Shown: positions 44,453 to 54,234, counted from the stretch's first letter. The stretch is DNA of 64,000 nt from Algoriphagus resistens (GCF_001442615.1 NZ_LMXN01000017.1:62001-126000); one strand, 5' to 3'. Program-made: numbers and translations. Notes: generated by a model from the letters alone, not told the origin.

Positions 44453-45343
44453 ATGGAAAAAAGAAAATTACCTGTTGTAGATTTTGAGATAAATCCAATT
44501 GCGCTGGGCTGTATGTCGCTACAAGGCAATTTGAAAGAAGATCAAAAGATCATTGATGCAGCTGTTGCAGGAGGGATCGATTTTTTGGACACGGCAGATT
44601 TGTACCAAAAAGGCCTGAATGAAGAGATTGTGGGAGCTGCAATCCATGATAAAAGAAAAGATGTGATCCTAGCTACCAAAGTCGGGAATCAATGGAGAAA
44701 AGATGGCAGCGGATGGGACTGGAACCCTAGCAAATCCTATATTCTGAAAGCAGTAGAATCGAGTTTGAAGAGATTACAAACCGACTACATAGACATTTAT
44801 CAATTGCACGGAGGGACATTGGATGATCCTTGGCAGGAAGCACTCGAAGCATTTGAAATACTGAAAACTCAAGGGAAAATCCGGGCTTTTGGCATTTCTT
44901 CCATTCGACCCAATGTGATCCGAAAGGTTTTGGAGTTGAGTTCTCCCGCTACTATTATGATGCAGTACAGTCCGTTGGATCGAAGGCCGGAGGAGATGGC
45001 TTTTCCTATGATCGCTGAATCTGATACCAGGGTTTTAGTGCGAGGAGCCTACGCAAAAGGCCTTTTGATCAATAAGTCCGCGGAAGAGTTTTTGGAATAT
45101 TCAGCTTCTAAAGTAAAAGAAATCCGTGAGCTGATCTCAGATTCTGGTTTGCTTCCCGAGGCTTTTTTGCTTCGCTTTGGATTGATGCAGCCGGCAGTCG
45201 GTTCTCTTGTGATTGGGGCAAGTAAGGAGAAGCAAGTAGAAAAATTGATTTTTGCTTATCAGCAGCAGGAAATGATTTCGGATGGACTCATCAGGGAAAT
45301 CTCAGCTAAAATACCGTTGAACCGATACGCACAGCATAGGTGA
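44453..45343 (+). CDS. Aldo/keto reductase
   Basis: The protein has 296 residues. The catalytic Asp and Tyr lie in FLDTADLYQKGLNEE (about 44-58), the Lys in VILATKVGNQW, and the His in YQLHGG. The TIM-barrel end has LRFGLMQPAVGSLVIGASK, an NADP(H) phosphate site. Substrate unknown; YdjG/YajO-like members act on aldehydes and ketones. The gene stands alone. Confidence 0.88.
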   Translation: MEKRKLPVVDFEINPIALGCMSLQGNLKEDQKIIDAAVAGGIDFLDTADLYQKGLNEEIVGAAIHDKRKDVILATKVGNQWRKDGSGWDWNPSKSYILKAVESSLKRLQTDYIDIYQLHGGTLDDPWQEALEAFEILKTQGKIRAFGISSIRPNVIRKVLELSSPATIMMQYSPLDRRPEEMAFPMIAESDTRVLVRGAYAKGLLINKSAEEFLEYSASKVKEIRELISDSGLLPEAFLLRFGLMQPAVGSLVIGASKEKQVEKLIFAYQQQEMISDGLIREISAKIPLNRYAQHR

Positions 45344-45400
45344 ATTACCTATCCACGGCAGGGCCGATGGGTTGGGCTTCGGAGGTCATAGACTCGCCCA

Positions 45401-45812
45401 ATGGCAAGGCCTCATCCCGTCTTTGTTTTATGTCCGATTTTATTCCAATCCATAGCCGGAAATCCAGATTTTGAAATTGAAGTAATGGAACCAGATGAAA
45501 ACCCTATCCATTTTCTTATCCGGTACATTCCCTACCTAGCTGTACCACAAATGGTCCGGAGGTTAAACAAGGATCCGTCAATTAGGCTTAGAACATCCGG
45601 GGAGGTTACAACGGTTATATCGATACTGTCATCCATTATGGGGCGATGAGTTCTTTGTTTGTGCAATAGGTGAAAGCTCACTGGAGACCATCCATCAATA
45701 TATCCTTTCACAAGATCAGAATCTCTGTGCCTTGCATCCCATCCACGCTAAAGCGATGAAGGGGCTTTATGGACACATTATAAAATTCCCGTTGTCAAAG
45801 CTCCATAAATAG
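45401..45812 (+). pseudogene. Decayed IS200/IS605-type transposase (TnpA) remnant
   Basis: Two frames together give a truncated Y1 transposase. The first (45401 to about 45605) reads LLFQSIAGNPDF-like text, then MEPDENPIHFLIRYIPYLAVPQMVRRL; the expected HxH metal motif has Pro in place of the first His. A +1 shift near 45606 continues as LQRLYRYCHPLWGDEFFVCAIGESSLETIHQYILSQ, which keeps the nucleophile Tyr, and ends at 45812. The N-terminal third is missing; an in-frame stop lies just upstream (45389). No intact hairpin ends were seen. Inactive. The rest of 45344-45860 holds nothing else. Confidence 0.7.
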
Positions 45813-45860
45813 TCTATTTTGGAAGTGGTTATTTTATACTGCCATTAGAAACACCCAAAT

Positions 45861-48047
45861 ATGAAATTTAGACTGTTGCTTTTTGTTTTACCGGTTTTAA
45901 TCTGGTCCTGTGAGCCCAAAGAACTCAATGAATCTGAGCGCTGGGAGGATACCGCCAGCCGGGTTGAGATTATCCGGGATGATTTTGGGATTCCTCATAT
46001 TTATGGCAAAAGCGATGCGGACGCTGTTTTTGGTTTGCTGTATGCACAGTGCGAGGATGATTTCAGAAGAGTGGAGCGAAATTATATCTGGGCTACTGGA
46101 AGATTGGCTGAGTTGGAAGGGGAGGAGGCTATTTATAGTGATCTTCGGGCTAATCTATACATGACAGAAGCTGAGGCAAAAGCTGCTTATGAAGCAGCAC
46201 CGGATTGGCTGAAGAAGCTATGTATGGCTTTTGCTGATGGAGTGAATTACTATTTGGCAACACATCCGGAGGTTAAACCACAAGTGATCACACGTTATGA
46301 GCCTTGGATGCCGATGTTTTTCAGTGAAGGATCTATCGGTGGTGATATCGAGCAGATTTCAATTCGGGAAATCCAGGCGTTTTATTCGGGAAATGAGTCG
46401 GATGTCATGGCTTTCAACAGGGATGAATTTGCAAGTAAGTTTCTTTTGGAGGAGCCAAAAGGGTCTAATGGAATCGCTTTGAATGGTGAAATGACTGCCT
46501 CAGGGAATGCTATGCTATTGATCAATCCGCATACTTCGTTCTATTTCAGACCGGAAGTTCATGTGGTGAGTGAAGAAGGGCTGAATGCTTACGGCGCGGT
46601 GACCTGGGGGCAGTTTTTTGTCTATCAGGGTTTCAATGAAAAAACGGGATGGATGCATACGTCCACCCAGGTTGATTTCATAGATGAGTTCCTCGAAGAG
46701 GTATCTGAGAAAGATGGGAAATATGTGTATCAGTATGGTGATGAAAGCCGAGAGGTAGAAGAGTTTCAAGTTTCTTTAAAATACCAGGCAGGTTCAGAAT
46801 TGAAAGAGAAGCCATTCACTTTTTACAGAACCCATCATGGTCCGATCACGCATAAAATCGAAGATAAATGGGTGGCTACAAAAATCAACTGGGACCCTGT
46901 CAATGCGCTTAGCCAAAGCTTCACCCGGACAAAGCTGAGCAATCATGCTGAGTTTAAGAAAATGATGGAAATCCGGACTAATTCTTCCAACAATACAGTT
47001 TTTGCTGATGCAGAAGGAAATATTGCCTATTTCCACGGCAATTTTATCCCAAAGAGGAATGAAGGTTTTGACTTTTCAAAACCTGTGGATGGCGCAGATC
47101 CTCAGTCGGATTGGCAAGGTCTGCATACCGTGGACGAAACTATAATGATCTTAAATCCCAGAACAGGGTGGATTCAGAACTGCAATTCTACACCTTTCAC
47201 TGCTGCGGGGCAGTTTAGCCCAAAAAGGGGAGATTATCCATTTTACATGGCTCCCGATCAGGAAAACTACCGGGGAATTCACGCAGTAAAAGTCTTGAAT
47301 GAAGCTTCTGGACTGACATTGGATAGTTTGATAAAATTGGCCCATGATCCCTACTTGCCTGCCTTTGAGAAGTTGATCCCTATGCTGTTGAGAGCTTATG
47401 AGAAGAGGGGGGTAGCCGATCCCCGGTTTACTGAGCCTATCAAAGTCCTGGAGTCCTGGGATTACCGAACCTCAAAGGGATCAGTTGCTATGTCCCTGGC
47501 GCATTTTTTTGGAATGAATTTCATAAGGAATCACGGAAATATCAATAATTTCATTTCCTTCAATCTTGATAAGGATAGCAGTATGCCTAGTCCATCACCG
47601 ACCGAGCTTCTGGCGACATTCAGCCAGACACTTGATGAGATGACCGCTGATTTTGGTACTTGGAATACGCCATGGTCAGAAATAAACAGATTCCAGCGGT
47701 TGACCGGAGAAATTGATATGTCATTCGATGATTCAAAGAAATACACACCGGTCGGTTTGGCTTCCGGAACTTGGGGGGCTTTGGCAGCTTTTGGAGCGAA
47801 AACCTATCCTGGAACAAAGAGATTGTATGGCTACAGAGGAAATAGTTTTGTAGCAGTAGTGGAATTTGGAGAGAAAGTAAAAGCAAAATCAATTCTCGCC
47901 GGCGGGCAAAGTTCGGATCCGAATTCCCCACATTTCTATGACCAGACTCAGGATTACGTAGATGGCAAGTTCAAAGATGTAGCTTTCTATCGGCAGGATG
48001 TTGAAGCTAGGGCAGAAGAACGTTATGTACCGGGGAAGCGGGAGTAG
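45861..48047 (+). CDS. Penicillin acylase-family lipoprotein
   Basis: The protein has 728 residues. A lipoprotein signal ends at WSC (Cys17). It is an Ntn-hydrolase precursor: the alpha-chain segment (GIPHIYGKSDADAVFGLLYAQCEDD) is followed by a linker (about 155-200), and Ser202 in PKGSNGIALNG is the autocatalytic nucleophile that would start the beta chain. Related enzymes cleave amide bonds of beta-lactams, acyl-homoserine lactones or lipopeptides. The substrate cannot be told. The gene stands alone after the IS remnant. Confidence 0.88.
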   Translation: MKFRLLLFVLPVLIWSCEPKELNESERWEDTASRVEIIRDDFGIPHIYGKSDADAVFGLLYAQCEDDFRRVERNYIWATGRLAELEGEEAIYSDLRANLYMTEAEAKAAYEAAPDWLKKLCMAFADGVNYYLATHPEVKPQVITRYEPWMPMFFSEGSIGGDIEQISIREIQAFYSGNESDVMAFNRDEFASKFLLEEPKGSNGIALNGEMTASGNAMLLINPHTSFYFRPEVHVVSEEGLNAYGAVTWGQFFVYQGFNEKTGWMHTSTQVDFIDEFLEEVSEKDGKYVYQYGDESREVEEFQVSLKYQAGSELKEKPFTFYRTHHGPITHKIEDKWVATKINWDPVNALSQSFTRTKLSNHAEFKKMMEIRTNSSNNTVFADAEGNIAYFHGNFIPKRNEGFDFSKPVDGADPQSDWQGLHTVDETIMILNPRTGWIQNCNSTPFTAAGQFSPKRGDYPFYMAPDQENYRGIHAVKVLNEASGLTLDSLIKLAHDPYLPAFEKLIPMLLRAYEKRGVADPRFTEPIKVLESWDYRTSKGSVAMSLAHFFGMNFIRNHGNINNFISFNLDKDSSMPSPSPTELLATFSQTLDEMTADFGTWNTPWSEINRFQRLTGEIDMSFDDSKKYTPVGLASGTWGALAAFGAKTYPGTKRLYGYRGNSFVAVVEFGEKVKAKSILAGGQSSDPNSPHFYDQTQDYVDGKFKDVAFYRQDVEARAEERYVPGKRE

Positions 48048-48234
48048 TATTCAGTCTTCAGTGATCAATTCCCATACATATCGGTGGAGGATTGGAAAGG
48101 ATGAGAGATTTATTTGTAAGAAGTAAAAAGTGTAAAATAATTGCCAATTCAATTTCATATCCCGTTCATGTTCATCATGTTGTTGGATATTTATTTAAGT
48201 TTCCCAACTATTATACTAAAACTCACCTAAGTTT

Positions 48235-50220
48235 ATGAGAAAACTATTCTTTTTCATGTTTTTTGGCTCTTCTGTAGCTTTTGCGCAGCAAGAAAACACC
48301 AAGCCTCAACGAGCTTCACTAGAAACAGAAACCCGAGTAATCCGGCAAGACGTACCGATGACGAATTCAATCCGAAAGGCTTTTGAAGAAGGATCGAGGA
48401 ATTTCTCCGGCAAACCAGGCGAAAATTATTGGCAGCTGGAAACAGACTTTACCATCAAAGCTAGTTTGGATCCAAGCACACAGACTATTACTGGATCTGA
48501 GAAAATCCTTGTGCATAACAATAGCAAAGAGGATTTGAATGAGATCGTCCTTCGGCTTGATCATAATATTTTCAGAGGAGATGTGCCACGCGGCACTTCC
48601 GTACCTGCGGAAAACACAAAAGGAATGATCGTGACTGCCATCAAAGTAGCCGGAGAATCTGTGGATTTGAGCGCTGCTCCCGCAGGAAGAAATGCTCCTC
48701 CCGCTTTACGGGTAAGAGGTTTGCATAGTACCGTCGCGACGATTACACTTGTCAATCCAATCAAAGCAGGTACTATTGCGGAGGTTGAGATTGATTGGCA
48801 TACCAAATTGCCAGGCGGTGACAATGGCAGAGGCCATAGAATGACACAGCGTTTTGACAGTACTTTATTTCAGCCTACCCAGTGGTTTCCTAGATTGGCT
48901 AAGTATGATGATCTGAGGGGATGGGAAACCAGCCTCTACTTAGGTCCTGCAGAATTCTTCAATAATTTCGGACGCTTTGATGTGTCTCTTACAGTTCCGG
49001 CTGGTTGGATAGTAAGCGGCACAGGGGTGTTACAAAATCCAACTGAAGTTTTGACTCCAACAGTAATAGAAAGACTTTCTACAGTCCTTGACTCTGATGC
49101 AGAAGTGACACTTGTAGGAGAAGATGAGAAAGGTCCGGGTAAAGCAACTAAAGCTGGAGACAAGCTGACTTGGCACTTCGTGGCAGATAAAGTAAACGAT
49201 TTTGCCTGGGCTACCTCGGATAGATTTATCTGGAAAGCAAGCCGGGCTACTATTCCGGGAAAAGGCCCCGTACCAATTTATATGGTTTTTATTCCTGAAC
49301 GGGCTAAATACTTCGAGAATGCAGTGGAGAATACCCGACATGCGTTGGAGTTCTATTCTAAACTTTGGGCACCTTATCCTTTTCCTCAACTCACCCTTCA
49401 AGATGGGCCGAGTGCTGGTATGGAATATCCTATGGTGATCAATTCCAACCAAGGAGCGGCAGATCATGAGGCTGCGCACCAGTGGTGGCCGATGATGGTT
49501 GGAACCAATGAAACTCGCTACGGCTGGATGGATGAGGGTTTTAACCAATACATGAATATCCTATCTGCGGCAGACAGCAAGGGAGTTGACTATAATTTGG
49601 ATGGCCTGGGACAAAGCTACGGGCGAATCAGCGGTTTGGAAGATGAAGCACCGATGATGTGGAGTGCCAACGATGCGGGCATGATGTATGGATTTCAGAC
49701 TTATGCCAAAACCCCACTGATGCTTTCTATGCTCGGTGGAATAGTAGGGGATGAGGCTGTGATCAATGCGATGAAAAAATATACCGATGCTTGGGCGTTC
49801 AAACACCCGTCACCTTGGGATTACATGTTTTTCATGAATAATGAATTAGGACAAAATCTGGAGTGGTTCTGGTATTACTGGTTATTTACCACAGAATCTG
49901 TGGAGGGCTCTATTCAGAATGTGACTACTTCAAATGACAAAACAACAGTTACAGTACATCAAGCTGGGCAAATGCCAGCACCAGTCGTTTTGAAAGTGGA
50001 ATTCGAAGAGAAGGGTTCTGCGATCAAGAAAATACCAAATGCAACTATGATAGATGGGACTACTGCTGAAGTGACTTGGCCTGTAACGGTTTGGTTTGAT
50101 GGAAGCCGTACATTTGAGGCAGTTTTGGACTTCGGAGATCGGGAAATTAAAAAAATCACGTTGGATCCACATGGTCGCTTTCCTGATAAGGATACAGCAG
50201 ATAATGTTTGGCCAAGATAA
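48235..50220 (+). CDS. M1-family metallopeptidase, secreted
   Basis: The protein has 661 residues with a short signal peptide (to about AFAQQ). The gluzincin motif is HEAAH with His411 and His415, and the third ligand Glu434 is in DEGFNQY, the 18-residue gap normal for the family. A GAMEN-like exopeptidase motif is replaced by SAGMEYPM near 390. It would act as an aminopeptidase or oligopeptidase in the periplasm or outside the cell. Monocistronic with a strong terminator. Confidence 0.88.
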   Translation: MRKLFFFMFFGSSVAFAQQENTKPQRASLETETRVIRQDVPMTNSIRKAFEEGSRNFSGKPGENYWQLETDFTIKASLDPSTQTITGSEKILVHNNSKEDLNEIVLRLDHNIFRGDVPRGTSVPAENTKGMIVTAIKVAGESVDLSAAPAGRNAPPALRVRGLHSTVATITLVNPIKAGTIAEVEIDWHTKLPGGDNGRGHRMTQRFDSTLFQPTQWFPRLAKYDDLRGWETSLYLGPAEFFNNFGRFDVSLTVPAGWIVSGTGVLQNPTEVLTPTVIERLSTVLDSDAEVTLVGEDEKGPGKATKAGDKLTWHFVADKVNDFAWATSDRFIWKASRATIPGKGPVPIYMVFIPERAKYFENAVENTRHALEFYSKLWAPYPFPQLTLQDGPSAGMEYPMVINSNQGAADHEAAHQWWPMMVGTNETRYGWMDEGFNQYMNILSAADSKGVDYNLDGLGQSYGRISGLEDEAPMMWSANDAGMMYGFQTYAKTPLMLSMLGGIVGDEAVINAMKKYTDAWAFKHPSPWDYMFFMNNELGQNLEWFWYYWLFTTESVEGSIQNVTTSNDKTTVTVHQAGQMPAPVVLKVEFEEKGSAIKKIPNATMIDGTTAEVTWPVTVWFDGSRTFEAVLDFGDREIKKITLDPHGRFPDKDTADNVWPR

Positions 50221-50227
50221 ACAGAAT

Positions 50228-50259
50228 AAAAAACGAAGCTTGAAAGAGCTTCGTTTTTT
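50228..50259 (+). terminator. Terminator after the M1 peptidase gene
   Basis: A perfect 13-bp stem (50228-50240 with 50247-50259) and a six-base loop begin eight bases after the stop codon, with T's at the end. Confidence 0.85.
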
Positions 50260-50397
50260 ATTAGCCACTGACATTCACAGAAGTTTTTACTGAATGCACA
50301 ATTTAACGTATCCTGCTTCCTCAGAAGCTTGGCCTGGTTTATTTGAGCATCGGGAAGTTTTATTCAACAACTTCTTTTTTGTCGACTATCCATAGAA

Positions 50398-50428
50398 AAA
50401 GGCTGGAACTTTGTAGATTCCAGCCTTT
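50398..50428 (-). terminator. Terminator after ssb
   Basis: The stem AAAGGCTGGAA (50398-50408) / TTCCAGCCTTT (50418-50428) lies 21 bases past the ssb stop, and the minus strand continues into T's. Confidence 0.75.
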
Positions 50429-50448
50429 CAGTAATGAAGTCAGTTGTA

Positions 50449-50817
50449 TTAAAAAGGAAGATCGGCTTCGCTTACTTTTTCGGTTTTTTCACCCAGGAAT
50501 AGGAAGTTATTCACCACCACCTCAGTGATGTATCGCTTGACTCCGTCCTTGTCACTGTAGTCACGGTTCGAGATTTTACCTTCGACGGCTACTTCAGATC
50601 CTTTGTCGGTATACTTTTCAAGTAGCTCTGCATTCTTACCCCAAATGACGAGTCTGTGCCAGGTTGTTTCGGTGACACGCTCACCTTTTTGGTTTTTGTA
50701 GGATTCGTTAGTCGCGATATTAACGCTACCTACGATCTTGCCACTTTCCAGGGTTTTCAATTCTACTTTCGCTCCCAGGTGACCGATTAGCTGTACTTTG
50801 TTTCTTAGCGCATTCAT
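50449..50817 (-). CDS. ssb: Single-stranded DNA-binding protein
   Basis: From MNALRNKVQLIGHLG the protein has 122 residues: one OB fold and a short tail ending in DLPF, the partner-binding tip. The frame is open for 29 residues upstream, but that part is unconserved and the Bacteroidota family starts at MNAL. It binds single-stranded DNA in replication and repair. It is short, with almost no linker, like many Bacteroidota SSBs. It ends at its own terminator. Confidence 0.95.
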   Translation of the reverse strand: MNALRNKVQLIGHLGAKVELKTLESGKIVGSVNIATNESYKNQKGERVTETTWHRLVIWGKNAELLEKYTDKGSEVAVEGKISNRDYSDKDGVKRYITEVVVNNFLFLGEKTEKVSEADLPF

Positions 50818-51427
50818 GATGTTTGTTGTTTTGATTAGATAATTTGTTTGTCGTTTTCGCCAGAGGAAAAACTTATGATCCAAAGTTGCAGGATCGGCCC
50901 GCACAGAGTCGGTAGCTAGTCGTTTGTATTCGATAGTATTCGTTTGTTGTCGGATAATGTGGGTTTGTTATACCTATAAGGCGACTTTCGAAAATTTGGT
51001 CAAATTGAAAAATGAACCTTGTTCATGGTCTGGATATAATCAAGGGATTTGAAGCTTCACAAAAATTTTGTGTCATAAAATTAAAGAAAAGGCATACAAG
51101 TAGGAGGAACTAAAGATGTTGGTTTTTACTCCGTGCTTCAAAAGGTCTTCCCTGTTTCTTCGTGGAAAGCTAGGGTTATTATGTTCTCGAATAAAGAATT
51201 AGTACGCAGATACAATTGAACAGGCGTGGCAAACTTGGGAAGAAAAATGTCATGGAAAAAGTAGATATTTCAGCTACAAAAGGCTTACGCCAAGCGGATT
51301 ATAGATGGTTTTGAAATTTTGCATAGTTAAATTTAGGATGCCCTTGGGGATATGAAGCAGGTTTTAAGCTCTGTCCGAACACCGGTACTTAACGTTGTGC
51401 GGAAATAAAATTAGACCTTTAACTGAT
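50818..51427. other. 610-base gene-poor stretch with a possible cassette junction
   Basis: No supported gene. The sequence has a direct-repeat-like TCGTTTGTATTCG / TATTCGTTTGTTG stretch near 50922-50950 and the segment TTAACGTTGTGC at 51389-51400 just before the ankyrin gene. The latter resembles short sequences found beside accessory genes in many Bacteroidota, but no paired arm needed for an integron attC site is clear. Confidence 0.3.
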
Positions 51428-52156
51428 ATGGAAACGAATAAAAATATTGAACGCATTAGCCGCGGAAGAACTGACTACATTCTTGACTTGATGAATGATC
51501 CTAGTTGGAAGGAAATATTGCTAAAGGGACAAATAAAGCCATTACAGTGGCTTGTGTACTATAATGATTTAACTGGTTTAAAGGCAGTTTTAAAAGCAGG
51601 CGGAAATCTCGACAGTATAAATCTAAATGACGAGTTGGGAAACGCGGCATTTTTTGGACATTGGAAAATATGCGACTTCCTAATCAACAATGGAGCAGAG
51701 GTGAATTCTTATGTGGACAATACAAATGAGACACCACTTCATAATGCACTAGCTAAAGCCGGACGACCCTACTATTTTTACGTGGTAAAACTTCTCATAG
51801 ACAAGGGAGCCAATGTAAATGCCAAAACAGTTGCTGGATTAGAAACGGGAGCATTTATGCGAGATGTAAGGACAAAGGGGGAAACACCCTTACATAGAGC
51901 TGCTGCTTATGCTGACGAAAAAACAATTTCATACCTAATAGAAAATGGTGCTGACAAAACTGCCAAAGATGCCTATGGGAACTCCCCTTTAAGTTGGGCA
52001 AGTGAACACTTACGACCCGGGGCAATTTTGTCGTTGTTAAGTTATGATAAGTACAATGTCAGCAATGCACATAAAATCAAAAATACAAGCGATCATGGAC
52101 AGGGCTGGGGAAATGGCATGGATTGGAGTCTATTAGGAGACTATTTGCCCGAATAA
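51428..52156 (+). CDS. Ankyrin-repeat protein
   Basis: The protein has 242 residues without a signal peptide. Four or five ankyrin repeats span about residues 40-215, visible as ELGNAAFFGHWKICDFLINNGAEVN, ETPLHNALAKAG...VVKLLIDKGANVNA and ETPLHRAAAYADEKTISYLIENGADKTA. Such proteins bind other proteins. The start at 51428 was chosen over an in-frame TTG at 51395, which lies inside the putative junction sequence. It is alone in a gene-poor region and looks like an acquired gene. Confidence 0.82.
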   Translation: METNKNIERISRGRTDYILDLMNDPSWKEILLKGQIKPLQWLVYYNDLTGLKAVLKAGGNLDSINLNDELGNAAFFGHWKICDFLINNGAEVNSYVDNTNETPLHNALAKAGRPYYFYVVKLLIDKGANVNAKTVAGLETGAFMRDVRTKGETPLHRAAAYADEKTISYLIENGADKTAKDAYGNSPLSWASEHLRPGAILSLLSYDKYNVSNAHKIKNTSDHGQGWGNGMDWSLLGDYLPE

Positions 52157-52608
52157 AAATCCTCTTCGGACGAAAACATTACTGCAAGCATTGCAATCAA
52201 AAGCATTTACCTAGAAAAGGAGAAGTGTAAAAGTGGTACTTCCTAGTGATTTAGTGCTAAATACCCCTCATAGAATAATAAACTGTATATATAGTTTAAA
52301 AATGAGAAGTTGACTTGGACGATAAATTCAATTCTAAAGATATTGGAAAGGCTTTTTTCAACCGGATCAACAGGGGTAAGAGAGTTGTTCTTCTTAAAAA
52401 ATAAAGTAGTCTCCTTAGTGTGCTTAAAACATTCAGGGAATAGTAATAACGGGGAAGAACTGCTTAAAAACTTTAAATGCCAACCAGGCGAACAGCTAGG
52501 GCTTTGTTCTCCAAAATGAAAATGAAGTAATTTAAATTTTAGGGTTTTATTATTTTTAGATGGAAAACAAACGATCCATCAAAGAAAGAATTGTAAAAAA
52601 AACAACTA
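52157..52608. other. 452-base stretch without a supported gene
   Basis: A short frame (52310-52519) has no family match and a TTG start. Just after the ankyrin stop the frame reads a CKHCNQKH zinc-knuckle-like fragment (near 52180-52205) of unknown origin. No strong promoter or terminator. Confidence 0.35.
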
Positions 52609-52971
52609 ATGAATATTAAAATACACACGATAAACGACACTAAAATTGTAGAAGTGACTTCGGAGGATATCATCATCAACAAAGCCGAAGATGGATTGGA
52701 TTTATTGGGGAATATTTACTATCAGGGTTTTGACAAGATTATAATTTATCAAAAGAATATCACCTCCGATTTTTTTGAACTGAAAACCGGAATTGCAGGT
52801 GAAATACTTCAAAAATTCTCAACCTATCGAGTTCGCTTGGCCATAGTAGGTGACTTTTCTAAATACAAGAGCAAAAGTTTAAGTGACTTCATTTATGAAA
52901 GTAACAAAGGCAGACAGGTAAACTTCGTTGATTCAATGACAGCCGCACTAACAATTCTTTCATTGACGTGA
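52609..52971 (+). CDS. DUF4180-domain protein
   Basis: The protein has 120 residues covering one domain. MNIKIHTINDTKIVEVTSED followed by a DGLDLLGNIYYQGFDKIIIYQKNI region and FDYESNKGRQ-like SDFIYESNKGRQVNFVDSMTAAL matches the DUF4180 family, whose fold resembles the STAS-like anti-sigma-antagonist group. Its function is unknown. It is in the accessory region with no clear operon partner. Confidence 0.75.
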   Translation: MNIKIHTINDTKIVEVTSEDIIINKAEDGLDLLGNIYYQGFDKIIIYQKNITSDFFELKTGIAGEILQKFSTYRVRLAIVGDFSKYKSKSLSDFIYESNKGRQVNFVDSMTAALTILSLT

Positions 52972-53202
52972 CCCCAGAACCTCCATCAGGGGCTTTTTTT
53001 CAGAGACAGCGGAGCATTTTCCCGTTGGTCTATGATGCAGAGAATAAGAAAACCAAAGGAAAATTCAAGAAAGAACCGCTAGCCTTTGTTCCAAGCTGCG
53101 CCTACAGAATGGCTGGCTTGAGAATAGCAATTTTGAAGAAACTGATAGCTAAAGCATTTTAGATATTTGCCTTGAGTTTAATAGTTTAAAATATATGCTA
53201 TC

Positions 53203-53637
53203 ATGATTACAAAAATGACCATCACGAACATCCACGTGATTGACCAAGACAGGGCCTATGATTTTTATGTGAATAAACTAGGCTTTAAGGTAGTGGATGA
53301 TATCCCTATGGGGCCAGACACAAGATGGCTGACAGTTTCCCCACCGGAACAACCCGATTTGCAGCTAGTCCTTTTTCCAGTGAAGGTGAGTAAAATGTTT
53401 CCCAAAGAAACCGCTGAAACCTTAATTGACCTAATCAAAAAAGGAGTGTTCGGCTGTGGTGTTCTCACCTGTACCGATATTTATGCCACATATGAAGAGC
53501 TGAAATCCAAAGGAGTGGAATTTATCAAGCCGCCGAAGAAGGAATTTTATGGAACTGAAGCGCTCTTTAAGGATGATTCCGGAAACTATTTTTCGTTGCA
53601 ACCCATAGCCAATTTTGACAATGAAGACCGTGTTTGA
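53203..53637 (+). CDS. VOC-family (glyoxalase/bleomycin-resistance-like) protein
   Basis: The protein has 144 residues with two betaalphabetabetabeta units: TITNIHVIDQDRAYDFYVNKLGFKVVDD opens the first and GVLTCTDIYATYEELKSKGVEFIKPP the second, ending DDSGNYFSLQP. These are metal-dependent lyases, isomerases or resistance proteins; the substrate is unknown. The stop codon overlaps the next gene by 17 bases, so they are translationally coupled. Confidence 0.88.
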   Translation: MITKMTITNIHVIDQDRAYDFYVNKLGFKVVDDIPMGPDTRWLTVSPPEQPDLQLVLFPVKVSKMFPKETAETLIDLIKKGVFGCGVLTCTDIYATYEELKSKGVEFIKPPKKEFYGTEALFKDDSGNYFSLQPIANFDNEDRV

Positions 53638-54073
53638 AAGAGAGACAAGGGAAGAATTGATGCATCGGATTCATTCCTTAAAAAAGGACAATACCCCACT
53701 TTGGGGGGAAATGAACGTCTTCCAAATGACCAAACACAACACGTATTGGAACCGCTGGATTTTAGGTGAAGGTGATTTTGTGTATAAACAGGAGTTTTTA
53801 GGGAAGATTTTTGGGAAAATAGCATTGAAAAGAATGTTAAAAGGTGAAAGACTATTGGATAAAAACATCCCTACTTCTGAGCAGTTCAAAGTAAAAGTGA
53901 TAAATGGTGACTTGGAAGAGGAAAAGTCTAAATGGGTTTCTTTGTTAGGTAAATATGAAAATTATAACAACCCGGAATTTGTCCATGATTTTTTAGGTAA
54001 AATGACCAAAGAACAAATTGGCATTTTTGTGCACAAACACACCGACCATCATTTAAGACAATTTGGCGTTTGA
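53621..54073 (+). CDS. DUF1569 / DinB-like protein
   Basis: The protein has 150 residues. The four-helix layout with WGEMNVFQMTKHNTYWNRW near 28-47 and HKHTDHHLRQFGV at the C terminus matches DUF1569, a DinB-related metal-binding helical bundle (His residues in the last helix are likely ligands). Function unknown. The ATG at 53621 lies inside the VOC gene; an in-frame TTG at 53615 is less likely. Followed by a strong terminator. Confidence 0.82.
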   Translation: MKTVFERETREELMHRIHSLKKDNTPLWGEMNVFQMTKHNTYWNRWILGEGDFVYKQEFLGKIFGKIALKRMLKGERLLDKNIPTSEQFKVKVINGDLEEEKSKWVSLLGKYENYNNPEFVHDFLGKMTKEQIGIFVHKHTDHHLRQFGV

Positions 54074-54096
54074 ATAGGGGGGGCTGAAACAATTAA

Positions 54097-54133
54097 AAAA
54101 TAGCGGTTTAAGATTCATCTAAACCGCTATTTT
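54097..54133 (+). terminator. Terminator after the VOC-DUF1569 pair
   Basis: A 14-bp stem (54097-54110 with 54120-54133) and a nine-base loop lie 23 bases past the DUF1569 stop codon. Confidence 0.8.
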
Positions 54134-54234
54134 GCAATCAATAAGGGCCTGAATAGCTAAATTGTCATTATACATCGGTATTTTATTGGAGACGACTTTA
54201 ATGCCAGCTTGCAAAATAGCGTTAGTTTTAAGCT

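Noticed and set aside
51240..51310. A short frame reading EKVDISATKGLRQADYRWF and its alternative
   Set aside because: Too short to assign; could be a transposase or gene fragment but no family match is clear.
52310..52519. A 69-residue frame with a TTG start
   Set aside because: No domain and no upstream site; sequence looks like non-coding A/T-rich DNA.
52968..53162. A 64-residue frame starting with GTG, overlapping the DUF4180 stop
   Set aside because: No family recognised, a non-ATG start and no conserved features; it could be a fragment but cannot be supported.
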